Source: Nitrospinota bacterium (lineage in GTDB: Bacteria; Nitrospinota; Nitrospinia; UBA9942; JAHJSF01). Taken from it: a stretch of DNA of 15,244 nt. The notes beneath the pieces were generated by a model that saw only the letters and a list, made by a program, of their open reading frames with translations, searched no databases and had not been told where the DNA came from. A program made the position numbers and the translations under genes. Positions 5,990-12,591 of this stretch are shown here, in pieces (the stretch's first letter is position 1; each line of letters starts with the position of its first letter). The stretch is taken from assembly GCA_018830405.1 (NCBI GenBank), contig JAHJSF010000010.1, forward strand, positions 1-15,244. Reading direction: 5' to 3'.

Positions 5990-7303
5990 ATGTATAGAAT
6001 AATAAAAGAGGAGAGGGGGATAGCCTTGATAGCCAGCCTGTTGATCTTGGCTGCCCTGACCACCTTGAGCATAGTCGCCGTAAACACCACCATAACCGAT
6101 AGCATGATATCGGGGAATGTCAAGGAGATAAAAGAGGCCCACTACATTGCTCAGGCCGGTATAAGCCACGCGGCAGAATATCTAAGGGTAAATCAAGCAA
6201 TCTGGGATGGGGCGACTGCATCCGCTCAGACCCTTACTCTGGGCAGTACAGCTATTGGCGCCGGCAGTTATAGTGTTACCATGACAGCCGCGGGTGTTGA
6301 CAGGAGAAGGATTATCTCAACCGGAACCACCGACTCAGGCGCAACGAGAAGGATCGAGGCCTTTTTTGGCATAACGTCCGCAACCATTCCGACCGCAATG
6401 GTTACTGGGGGGGCACTTGAAATATCGGGAAATCCAACCATTTCCGGAACGTGTGGCAGTGTCCATTCCAACACTGATTTAACTATCTCAGGGAATCCGG
6501 AAATCTCAGGATCGGCAACTGCCAGTTCGGCCTGTAGCGGAGCCCCTTGTAGTATCGCACCTGCGCAAGATGTTCCGGTGGTAGTTCCCACAAATTTTTA
6601 CAACCTGGCTGATATCCCCTTTACCCACACATTGAAATGCGATGGAACAGGCGCCTTTAATGCAGCTGGCACTCAAGTGACCCCCCCCCCCGCCGGTTGG
6701 GCTTATGACGGTTCTAAGTGGGTATTATCTGGAAAAACACCTGCTGATAATCTAAAGGTTAGAGTTGACTGTGATGTAGAGGTCACAACTAACGGCGGGA
6801 GTGATGCCGATCCACTATCGGTTACCATCTATGCCGATGGAGATTTTAAGGTTTCAGGTAATCCTACAATGGGAGAACTTAACATAATCACCACGGGGAA
6901 TGTAGAAATCTCGGGAAATATTAATGGGAATGCTGGGTCGTCGGCAGAAATCAGCGTTATCGCCGGATTAGACGTCAAGATATCGGGAAACGGCAATCTT
7001 TCTGCCCCTGCAGCCGGTATGTTTGAGGGTTTATTTGTTGTTGGGGGGGGAGATTTGGACCTTGTTGGAAATGTAGAGACTACGCAAATATCGGGCTTGA
7101 TGGCCGTCCATGAGCAGATAAAATTTAGCGGCAACCCGACTTTGATCGGGGCGGTTATCGCCGAAGATGCCGCAGATGTAAGGACTCTGGTAACAGGTGC
7201 TAGCAGCGTTTCCGGCAATCTGAACATCACCTACGATTGCGGTCTTAACCCTGCCGGTCTTGGACTTAACCAGATAACGGCAGCCCTTCGGAGGGAGTTA
7301 TAA
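5990..7303 (+). CDS. pilX: PilX-like minor pilin fused to long ISGN-repeat domain
   Basis: A 437-aa protein behind a strong AGGAGG. The N-terminus ERGIALIASLLILAALTTLS, then SMISGNVKEIKEAHYIAQAG (38-57), is the PilX N-terminal domain: a hydrophobic helix without the Glu5 of other pilins, as is usual for PilX. PilX proteins are commonly much shorter. Here about 300 more residues follow with repeated (I/V/F)SGN(P) motifs near 145, 167, 288, 307, 331, 379 and 408 in a beta-strand-rich pattern that suggests a parallel beta-solenoid (inference). Cysteines at 155, 182, 187, 217, 261 and 417 could form disulfides. The stretch V-T-P-P-P-A-G (230-236) is encoded by a C11 run. No pilY1 or pilE follows, so this protein may provide the exposed tip or adhesive part (inference). 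Confidence 0.85.
   Translation: MYRIIKEERGIALIASLLILAALTTLSIVAVNTTITDSMISGNVKEIKEAHYIAQAGISHAAEYLRVNQAIWDGATASAQTLTLGSTAIGAGSYSVTMTAAGVDRRRIISTGTTDSGATRRIEAFFGITSATIPTAMVTGGALEISGNPTISGTCGSVHSNTDLTISGNPEISGSATASSACSGAPCSIAPAQDVPVVVPTNFYNLADIPFTHTLKCDGTGAFNAAGTQVTPPPAGWAYDGSKWVLSGKTPADNLKVRVDCDVEVTTNGGSDADPLSVTIYADGDFKVSGNPTMGELNIITTGNVEISGNINGNAGSSAEISVIAGLDVKISGNGNLSAPAAGMFEGLFVVGGGDLDLVGNVETTQISGLMAVHEQIKFSGNPTLIGAVIAEDAADVRTLVTGASSVSGNLNITYDCGLNPAGLGLNQITAALRREL
6681..6691 (+). repeat. C11 homopolymer inside pilX
   Basis: Eleven consecutive C bases lie within the pilX reading frame. A gain or loss of one C would truncate the protein after about 230 residues, removing the second half of the ISGN domain. 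Confidence 0.95.
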
Positions 7304-7317
7304 TCACCTTATCCTAA

Positions 7318-7467
7318 CCTGCTAACCCGGCCTCCTTTACCTATCTCGGCACTGTAAACGCCGGAACCGTCTACCTGAGGAATGAACTTGGAGATACGAT
7401 GGCCGTGTCCATCTCCTCGGGGGGCCGCATAAAGACACGGCGTTGGGTCGGAACAGAATTTCAGTAG
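7318..7467 (+). pseudogene. C-terminal remnant of a second FimT/GspH pseudopilin
   Basis: A 49-codon open stretch ends in TAG at 7465-7467 and has no start codon of its own upstream; a stop at 7315-7317 closes the frame. It translates to NPASFTYLGTVNAGTVYL, then RNELGDTMAVSISSGGRIKT and RRWVGTEFQ. This matches the end of GspH/FimT proteins, and in particular the fimT gene at 4077 (GT-x-NAGT-x-x-L ... S-x-x-GRI). It is too short to be functional, lacks the pilin helix and has no ribosome binding site. Most likely it is the relic of a duplicated or recombined pseudopilin gene after pilX. Translational read-through from pilX is unlikely because the frame differs and pilX ends normally. Confidence 0.7.
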
Positions 7468-7522
7468 GTCAACCATCCCCCCTATATATTCTTCATATCC
7501 TTAACTGTTTATAATCTCCCCC

Positions 7523-7551
7523 TTGACAAGCCCCCCCTGTAACCTTACAAT
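7523..7551 (+). promoter_or_regulatory. Sigma-70 promoter of fur-feoA(-feoB)
   Basis: TTGACA (7523-7528), a 17-bp spacer, and TACAAT (7546-7551) make a near-consensus housekeeping promoter. Predicted start is near 7558, which rules out the in-frame TTG at 7557 as the fur start. Confidence 0.8.
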
Positions 7552-7556
7552 AGCAA

Positions 7557-7575
7557 TTGAGAATCAATCGCAATT
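7557..7575 (+). promoter_or_regulatory. Fur-box-like operator at the fur transcription start
   Basis: TTGAGAATCAATCGCAATT has a left half TGAGAAT matching the classical Fur half-site TGATAAT at six of seven bases. The weaker right half is AATCGCA. It also contains ATTGA-GAA-TCAAT, an inverted repeat. It covers the predicted +1, which fits iron-dependent autorepression of fur and feo (inference). Confidence 0.55.
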
Positions 7576-7586
7576 GGAGGTTAGTG

Positions 7587-8030
7587 TTGACCAAGATGAA
7601 TAGAGAGAGCCGTTTTAGAGATTTTCTTTCAACCAAGGGGCTGAAATATACCCCTGAGAGGGGAATTATTCTTTCTGCTATCTTATCCATTAAAGGTCAT
7701 TTCCTGGTGGAAGACCTCTATGCCCACATCCGTCAGAGTGAGCAGGGTATATCCTTGGCTACCGTCTACCGGACCATCCCGCTCCTCTTAGAGGGGGGGG
7801 TGGTGAGAGAGGTGCCGAGCCCGCAGGGGAAGGTGGCCTACGAGCAGATATTGGGAAATGAGCACCATGACCATCTTCTCTGCACCTCCTGCGGGAAGGT
7901 GATTGATTTTAAGGATGACCTTATAGAGAAGCGGCAGGACGCAGTATGTGATAGCCATGGTTTTGAGCCGCAGGGGCATCAGATGGTTATCAAAGGATAT
8001 TGCAGGGCTTGTGCCTCTAAGAATAAATAA
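7587..8030 (+). CDS. fur: Fur-family ferric uptake regulator
   Basis: A 147-aa metalloregulator of usual length. The winged helix includes KGLKYTPERGIILSAI (17-32) and the recognition helix SLATVYRTIPLLLEGGVV (56-73). The metal and dimer domain holds HHDH (93-96), CTSC (99-102), H131 and a second CRAC pair (139-142), the two CxxC pairs forming the structural zinc site. Fur binds operators when loaded with Fe2+ and represses iron uptake. Start TTG 7587 is preferred: GGAGG at 7576-7580 is 6 nt upstream. ATG 7596 would be 15 nt away, and TTG 7557 lies before or at the transcription start. A neighbouring Fur box and the downstream feoA/feoB genes support Fur over PerR or Zur. A G8 run (7793-7800) lies in the gene. 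Confidence 0.9.
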   Translation: MTKMNRESRFRDFLSTKGLKYTPERGIILSAILSIKGHFLVEDLYAHIRQSEQGISLATVYRTIPLLLEGGVVREVPSPQGKVAYEQILGNEHHDHLLCTSCGKVIDFKDDLIEKRQDAVCDSHGFEPQGHQMVIKGYCRACASKNK

Positions 8031-8056
8031 TAGGAGTTAGATTTATAGGTGTTGCG

Positions 8057-8533
8057 GTGATAGATATAAAGACGTTAGACTGTTTGTTGCCGGGTGAAAG
8101 GGGCACTATTGTTAAGGTGGGGGGAGGCCATTCTTTGCACCAACGTATATTGAGCATGGGTATTACGGGGGGGACAGAGGTTGAGGTGGAACGGATGGCC
8201 CCATTGGGTGATCCGATTGAGATAAAAATTCTAGGGTATCATCTCTCCCTGCGGCGTGAAGAGGCCAAGGAAATATCTGTAGAGGTGAATATGATTAAGA
8301 AGGGGGCAATCCCCTTGATGAAGGCCAAGTCGGGGGATATGCTGGAGATTGTTTTTATGGATGGCGGGGAAGAATTTCAGGCCAGGTTGGCCGAGATGGG
8401 ACTTGAAAACGGAACAATGTTTAAACTATTGCATGCCGGAGCAGAGGGGCCGGTGACCATATTGGTCGGCGGGAGCGAACATCTTCTCGGTTGGGGGATG
8501 GTTAAAAAGATATTTGTCAGGAAAGCCGATTGA
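8057..8533 (+). CDS. feoA: Tandem-domain FeoA protein, ferrous iron transport
   Basis: A 158-aa protein made of two FeoA SH3-like domains, where classical FeoA has one (about 75 aa). Domain 1 (1-77) has LLPGERGTIVKVGGG, RILSMGITGGTEVEVERMAP and the end pattern GDPIEIKILGYHLSLRREEA. Domain 2 (84-156) has LMKAKSGDMLEIVFMDGG, RLAEMGLENGTMFKLLH and LVGGSEHLLGWGMVKKIFV. FeoA is a small cytosolic partner that supports FeoB-driven Fe2+ import. GTG 8057 is used as start; AGGTG lies 5 nt upstream, and a stronger TAGGAG is further away. It follows fur by 26 bp on the same transcript. feoB lies only after an inserted repeat element. Confidence 0.9.
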   Translation: MIDIKTLDCLLPGERGTIVKVGGGHSLHQRILSMGITGGTEVEVERMAPLGDPIEIKILGYHLSLRREEAKEISVEVNMIKKGAIPLMKAKSGDMLEIVFMDGGEEFQARLAEMGLENGTMFKLLHAGAEGPVTILVGGSEHLLGWGMVKKIFVRKAD

Positions 8534-8621
8534 AATACCACTGCTCCAAGCGATTTATAATTGAGTCTTCGCGTAATCGAGCGGCGAAGAAGGCCGCGTG
8601 CGGGCCGCCAAAACCGAAACG

Positions 8622-8667
8622 TGTCATTCCCCATGACACCCCCATGTCATTCCCCATGACACCCTCA
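8622..8667. repeat. 23-bp tandem repeat made of short TIR fragments
   Basis: Two 23-bp units start with TGTCATTCCCCATGACA, itself a perfect inverted repeat (TGTCAT/ATGACA). They differ at one base and directly precede the left end of the GIY-YIG element, whose end CGTCATTCCCC falls in the same 23-bp register. Confidence 0.85.
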
Positions 8668-8668
8668 C

Positions 8669-9041
8669 GTCATTCCCCAGCTTGACTGGGGAATCCAGAG
8701 AATATGGAAAAGAATTTTTATGTCTACATAATTAGCGAGTAAGAGAAACGGAACATTGTATATTGGAGTAACTTCTAATTTGATAAAGCGTGTTTGGGAG
8801 CATAAAAACAAATTAGCAGAAGGGTTTACCAAAAAATATAGCGTAAATCAACTTGTTTATTATGAACAGTATCAAGATGCGGAGAATGCAATCAAGAGAG
8901 AAAAAAGGCTGAAGGATTACAATCGTAAGTGGAAATTAGAGCTTATTGAGAAGCTGAACCCAGATTGGAAAGATTTGTATGAAGAGATACTTACTGGATT
9001 CCCCAGTCAATCCCCCGGTCAAGCCGGAGGAGGGGAATGAC
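8669..9041 (+). mobile_element. TIR-bounded element carrying a GIY-YIG nuclease gene
   Basis: The left end GTCATTCCCC...TGACTGGGGAATCCAG (8669-8698) has its reverse complement at the right end CTGGATTCCCCAGTCA...GGGGAATGAC (8994-9041). The right arm has about 18 extra bases in its centre. The 5-bp gap after the left repeat is followed by the nuclease start, and the nuclease stop codon lies within the right repeat. So the gene fills the whole element. It sits between feoA and feoB. Gene-less copies with the same ends are at 12592-12690 and 13272-13328. I see no transposase and no target-site duplication. Confidence 0.75.
8704..9040 (+). pseudogene. GIY-YIG nuclease-domain protein, frameshifted near the N-terminus
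   Basis: Reading from ATG 8704 gives MEKNFYVYII, then meets a stop at TAA 8740. Skipping one base near 8734 restores ASKRNGTLYIGVTSN and a 111-aa protein of normal length for small GIY-YIG (YhbQ/UPF0213-like) proteins. Present motifs are Y-V-Y-I and L-Y-I-G (the GIY and YIG strands), the arginine in NLIKRVWEHK and the catalytic Glu region AIKREKRLK. NPDWKDLYEEI follows at the C-terminal end. The last residues, TGFPSQSPGQAGGGE, and the stop are encoded by the terminal inverted repeat. An internal TTG (8756) could start a shorter product without the first GIY strand. The shift may be a real mutation or a sequencing error. Confidence 0.8.
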
Positions 9042-9044
9042 GGG

Positions 9045-9059
9045 AATAAGGGGGGTTGT
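9045..9059. repeat. Partial REP-like unit
   Basis: AATAAGGGGGGTTGT matches the right end of the 12339-12382 palindrome (AATAAGGGGGTTGT) with one added G. It is probably a truncated copy next to the GIY-YIG element. Confidence 0.5.
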
Positions 9060-9138
9060 AATCGGGGAGCGGGGGGATGCAAGTAAAATATAAACAATAT
9101 TGGAATATTTTTAATTAAATCTGTTTTCGGGGACAGGG

Positions 9139-11295
9139 ATGAGTAATAGTCTAACCAAAAAAATAAAGATAGCCTTGGCGGGGAATCCCAATGCCGGCAA
9201 GTCGACCATTTTTAACCTGCTGACCGGTTCGCACCAGCATGTAGGCAACTACCCCGGTGTTACGGTTGAAAAGAAGATCGGCCACCTCTCTTACAAGGAA
9301 TACAGTATCGAGGTTATCGATCTCCCCGGTATATACAGTATGACGGCCCACTCCCTTGACGAGGTGGTGGCCCGTAATTTTCTTGTCTATGAGAAACCTG
9401 ATGTTGTCATAAATGTTGTTGATTCGTCAAATCTTGAGCGCAACCTCTACCTGAGTACCCAGATTATAGAGATGGGGGTTCCTATCCTCTACGCCTTTAA
9501 TATGTATGATGAGGCCCAGGAGCAGGGGCTGATTATCGACAAGGATATCCTGGCCAGATTTCTTGGCGGCCCCATTGAGTTTACTATTGGAATTAAGAGG
9601 GAGGGGAAAGAGAGTCTTCTTGATAGGGCGATAGAGATAGTTGAGGGGAAAATAGACTATCCTAAGGCCAGAATAGGCTACGGGAAGGAGATTAATGAGG
9701 AGATAGATAAGATAGAGACCCTCCTCCTTGGGGACGAATCCCTCAGGCAGACATACCCGACACGCTGGCTGGCCATAAAGATGCTTGAGCAGGATAAGGA
9801 TGTTTTGAAGATTATCGAAGGGGCTGAGGAGAGGGTTGCTATTGCGGGGCAGCTGGAAAAGAGTCTGGCCTATATTGAGGGAATATTTGATGACCGGGCC
9901 GGGGCCATTATCGCCGAGAGGAGATATGGCTTTATAAGCGGCGCCTGTTCTGAGGCGATCAGAAAAAATTATGAAGTGCGCCATAACCTGTCGGATAAGA
10001 TAGATTCTGTTCTGATCAACAGGGCCCTTGGGCTGCCAATCTTTCTCTTCCTTATGTGGGGAGTGTTCAAGCTTACCTTTGCCCTGAGCGAACCGATGAT
10101 GAGGGGGATAGAGTGGACTGCAAGTTGGCTGGGGAGGGGCATCGCCCAGTTGTTGCCCAAGGGGAGCCCTATTACCTCTTTCATTGTTGATGGGGTGATA
10201 GGAGGGGTTGGCAGTGTCTTAACCTTTGTTCCGATTATATTTCTCCTATTCTTTGCCATCGCTATTCTGGAAGATTCCGGCTATATGTCCCGCGGGGCCT
10301 TTATTATGGATCGGCTGATGCACAAGATGGGGCTGCACGGCAACTCGTTCATCCCTCTCTTGATCGGTTTTGGCTGTAACGTTCCGGCTATCATGGCGGC
10401 CAGAACAATAGAGGATAAGCGGGGGAGATTGATTACTATTCTCATAGCCCCCTTTATGAGCTGTGGGGCCAGATTGCCAATATATATCCTATTGATTGGG
10501 GCCTTTTTCCCCAAAGAGATTGCGGGGGATATTATCTTTTCCCTCTACATGGTAGGGATGCTCGTGGCCGTCATCGTGGCCAAGATATTGCGAAAATATA
10601 TACTGAAAGGACCGGTCACCCCCTTTGTTATGGAACTCCCCCCCTATCGAATGCCGACCATGAGGGGACTTTTGGTCCATGTTTGGGATAGGGGAGGGGC
10701 CTATCTGAAAAAGGCTGGTTCACTTATCTTACTCGGATCAATAATTGTTTGGTTTATCAGCAATTTCCCCTGGAATCCTCTCTACAGCAGGGATTATCTT
10801 AAAGAGATGGAGACTGTTCGTGGTGATGAAGTTGCCCTGGCGCGGGTAGAGAATGAGATGGCCAAAGAGAAGCTGGAAAAGAGTCTGGCCGGAAGGTTTG
10901 GTAGGTTGGTTGTCCCAATCTTCAGGCCGCTCGGACTTGAAGATTGGAGGGTTCCGGTAAGCCTGGTCGGCGGGGTAGCGGCCAAAGAGATAGTTGTATC
11001 TACTATGGGGACATTATACTCGGTTGGTGAGTCTGATGCCGAATCAGCCTCACTAAGGGAGAATCTTCGCCGGGCGAGGACAGCTGAGGGGCGGAATGTC
11101 TATACACCCCTTTCTGCCTATGCCTTGATGATCTTTGTTCTCCTCTATTGCCCCTGTTCCGGCGTTATCGCCGTAACAAGAAAGGAGACCGGGTCATTTG
11201 CCTGGCCAATCATTATGATAGGCTACACCACGACTATCGCCTGGTTACTCGCCTTTGTTGTCTACCAAGGGGGGAGTTTGCTTGGCCTTGGCTGA
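9139..11295 (+). CDS. feoB: FeoB, GTPase-coupled ferrous iron transporter
   Basis: A protein of 718 aa imports Fe2+ across the inner membrane. The N-terminal G domain shows G1 GNPNAGKS (15-22), G2 GVTVE (40-44), G3 DLPG (61-64) and G4 NMYD (121-124). The G5 region reads TIGIKREG, without the usual Ser-Ala. A helical GDI-like region spans about 180-280. The membrane part begins near residue 296 and has the two gate regions. Gate 1 includes EDSGYMSRGAF (377-387), GFGCNVPAIMAARTIED (409-425) and APFMSCGARLPIY (436-448). The C-terminal half has SLVGGVAAKEIVVSTMG (607-623) and LLYCPCSGVIAV (667-678). Start ATG 9139 follows GGGGACAGGG. An element inserted between feoA and feoB may have altered their co-transcription. 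No feoC is seen. Confidence 0.96.
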   Translation: MSNSLTKKIKIALAGNPNAGKSTIFNLLTGSHQHVGNYPGVTVEKKIGHLSYKEYSIEVIDLPGIYSMTAHSLDEVVARNFLVYEKPDVVINVVDSSNLERNLYLSTQIIEMGVPILYAFNMYDEAQEQGLIIDKDILARFLGGPIEFTIGIKREGKESLLDRAIEIVEGKIDYPKARIGYGKEINEEIDKIETLLLGDESLRQTYPTRWLAIKMLEQDKDVLKIIEGAEERVAIAGQLEKSLAYIEGIFDDRAGAIIAERRYGFISGACSEAIRKNYEVRHNLSDKIDSVLINRALGLPIFLFLMWGVFKLTFALSEPMMRGIEWTASWLGRGIAQLLPKGSPITSFIVDGVIGGVGSVLTFVPIIFLLFFAIAILEDSGYMSRGAFIMDRLMHKMGLHGNSFIPLLIGFGCNVPAIMAARTIEDKRGRLITILIAPFMSCGARLPIYILLIGAFFPKEIAGDIIFSLYMVGMLVAVIVAKILRKYILKGPVTPFVMELPPYRMPTMRGLLVHVWDRGGAYLKKAGSLILLGSIIVWFISNFPWNPLYSRDYLKEMETVRGDEVALARVENEMAKEKLEKSLAGRFGRLVVPIFRPLGLEDWRVPVSLVGGVAAKEIVVSTMGTLYSVGESDAESASLRENLRRARTAEGRNVYTPLSAYALMIFVLLYCPCSGVIAVTRKETGSFAWPIIMIGYTTTIAWLLAFVVYQGGSLLGLG

Positions 11296-11369
11296 GGTAT
11301 TGCCTTATTTTTTCAAAAAAGCTGATATTCGGTTTCCGTTTTATGATACTATCCAAACCTATTATTCGT

Positions 11370-11410
11370 CCCCCCTTATTCCCCCTTAACAAAGGGGGAT
11401 AGGGGGTTGT
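11370..11410. repeat. REP-like palindromic repeat, extended unit
   Basis: CCCCCTTATT precedes the unit CCCCCTTAACAAAGGGGG, then AT and AGGGGGTTGT. Outer and inner C/G blocks pair to form a long hairpin. It lies 75 bp after feoB and 78 bp before the cyclophilin start, and could act as a transcription barrier between the two. Confidence 0.85.
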
Positions 11411-11488
11411 ATATTGAGGATTGACGACAAAGCCGGGCGTGTCAAAGGCCGGTCAACTACAGCAAGATTTAGGCAATTAAGCACTACG

Positions 11489-12373
11489 ATGAGAAAGATT
11501 AAACTATTAGTCCTAATAACAATATTAATATTTTCAACATCGGGGTTGGCCATGGCAGAGAATAAGAAGATAAAGACAGAGAAGGCGGGGAATCCGGTTC
11601 TCCTTATGAAGACCAATATGGGGGATATCTATATAGAGCTCTTTCCCAAAGAGGCGCCTAAGACGGTAGCCAATTTTATTGGGCTGGCCGAAGGAGAACT
11701 CGAGTTTGAGGATAGTAAAACGAAGAAGAAGGTTAAGCGCCCCTTTTACGACGGGCTGACCCTGCACCGTGTTATCGATCAATTTATGATTCAGGGGGGA
11801 TGCCCCTTAGCTAATGGAATGGGAGGTCCGGGTTACACCTTCGAGGATGAGATAAATGCGGATAGCCTTGGTCTCAATAAAGAGCCGGCCCTTGATGATG
11901 TCGGAAGAACCCATGCCAGCCTGATGGTTCGAAGCCAGGAGGACTTTGATATGACAGTTATCCAGCCCCTCCTGGTCAATATGGGGATTACCAGCAACGA
12001 AGAGGTTCAGGAGAGACGGGAAGAGATCGATGCCCGCCTGAGAGAGATGACCCTAAAAGATGTTTATATCAACCAAGGGTATATTTATGATTCCAAGCTG
12101 ACCTCCCGTCCCCCCACCAAGGGGGTAATTGCCATGGCCAACTCCGGCCCGAACAGCAACGGCTCACAGTTTTTTATAAACCTTATCGATACCCCCTGGC
12201 TGGCCGGTAAACACACCGTCTTCGGCAAGGTTGTTAAAGGGATGGATGTTGTTGAGAAGATTGGGAAGGTTAAGGTTGATGCGGGGAGTAGACCCTTAAA
12301 GCAAGTTAAGATAGAGTCTGTCCGAAAATATCAGTATAACAACCCCCCATCCCCCTTTGTTAAGGGGGAATAA
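11489..12373 (+). CDS. Secreted cyclophilin-type peptidyl-prolyl cis-trans isomerase
   Basis: A 294-aa cyclophilin with a Sec signal peptide, MRKIKLLVLITILIFSTSGLAMA (cut after A23), so it acts in the periplasm as a folding catalyst. Key residues are conserved: LHRVIDQFMIQGG (92-104) supplies the catalytic Arg with Phe, Met and Gln. GSQFFINL (225-232) and PWLAGKHTVFGKVV (236-249) supply Phe, Trp and His. Between FEDEI (118-122) and KGVIAMANSGPNSNGSQFF (211-229) there is an insert of roughly 65 residues, mostly charged and predicted helical, absent from classical cyclophilins. The final residues NNPPSPFVKGE are read from the REP-like palindrome at 12339-12382. ATG 11489 is chosen for the signal peptide; the Shine-Dalgarno is weak. 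Upstream in-frame codons from 11414 lie next to a repeat and look non-coding. Confidence 0.92.
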   Translation: MRKIKLLVLITILIFSTSGLAMAENKKIKTEKAGNPVLLMKTNMGDIYIELFPKEAPKTVANFIGLAEGELEFEDSKTKKKVKRPFYDGLTLHRVIDQFMIQGGCPLANGMGGPGYTFEDEINADSLGLNKEPALDDVGRTHASLMVRSQEDFDMTVIQPLLVNMGITSNEEVQERREEIDARLREMTLKDVYINQGYIYDSKLTSRPPTKGVIAMANSGPNSNGSQFFINLIDTPWLAGKHTVFGKVVKGMDVVEKIGKVKVDAGSRPLKQVKIESVRKYQYNNPPSPFVKGE

Positions 12374-12382
12374 GGGGGTTGT
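12339..12382. repeat. REP-like palindrome spanning the cyclophilin stop
   Basis: ACAACCCCC at one end and GGGGGTTGT at the other, with CCCCCTTTGTTAAGGGGG in the centre, make a near-perfect palindrome. It encodes the last eleven cyclophilin residues and its stop codon, and it may act as a terminator. Confidence 0.88.
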
Positions 12383-12465
12383 ATGTCGCCTCCTCCTCGC
12401 CGCCTTGTTATCATTTTGAATGCACCTCCGCAAAAGGTGTAGGGAGGGGGTATTTGAAATTTACT

Positions 12466-12494
12466 CACCGCAGAGGTCGCCGAGTGCGCAGAGA
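12466..12494. repeat. CACCGCAGAGG-type dispersed repeat fragment
   Basis: CACCGCAGAGG followed by CGCCGAG and GCGCAGAGA resembles a short dispersed repeat (CACCGCAGAG-GCGCAGAG) common in many bacterial genomes. There is only one copy in this window, so the call rests on recognition. Confidence 0.4.
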
Positions 12495-12527
12495 TTTTGA
12501 ATACTTCCTCCTTTTGACCCCCACCCT

Positions 12528-12574
12528 AACCCTCCCCCCCACGTGGGGGAGGAAAAAGGAGAGGGGGGATTATT
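12528..12574. repeat. C-rich/G-rich hairpin repeat, family 2, copy 2
   Basis: CCCCCACCCTAACCCTC, then CCCCCC, then ACGTGGGGGAGGA and GAGAGGGG. The order of blocks is the same as at 3302-3357. The CCCCCC/GGGGGA arms flank an ACGT centre and form a hairpin. Confidence 0.7.
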
Positions 12575-12591
12575 ATAGGAGGGGTTGGAAG

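Noticed and set aside
8566-8590. TCTTCGC/GCGAAGA hairpin after feoA as a terminator
   Set aside because: The stem is only 7 bp with an 11-nt loop and no T tract, so termination is not supported.
9427-9984. Minus-strand ORF of 185 aa opposite feoB
   Set aside because: It is a shadow of feoB, with no recognisable domain.
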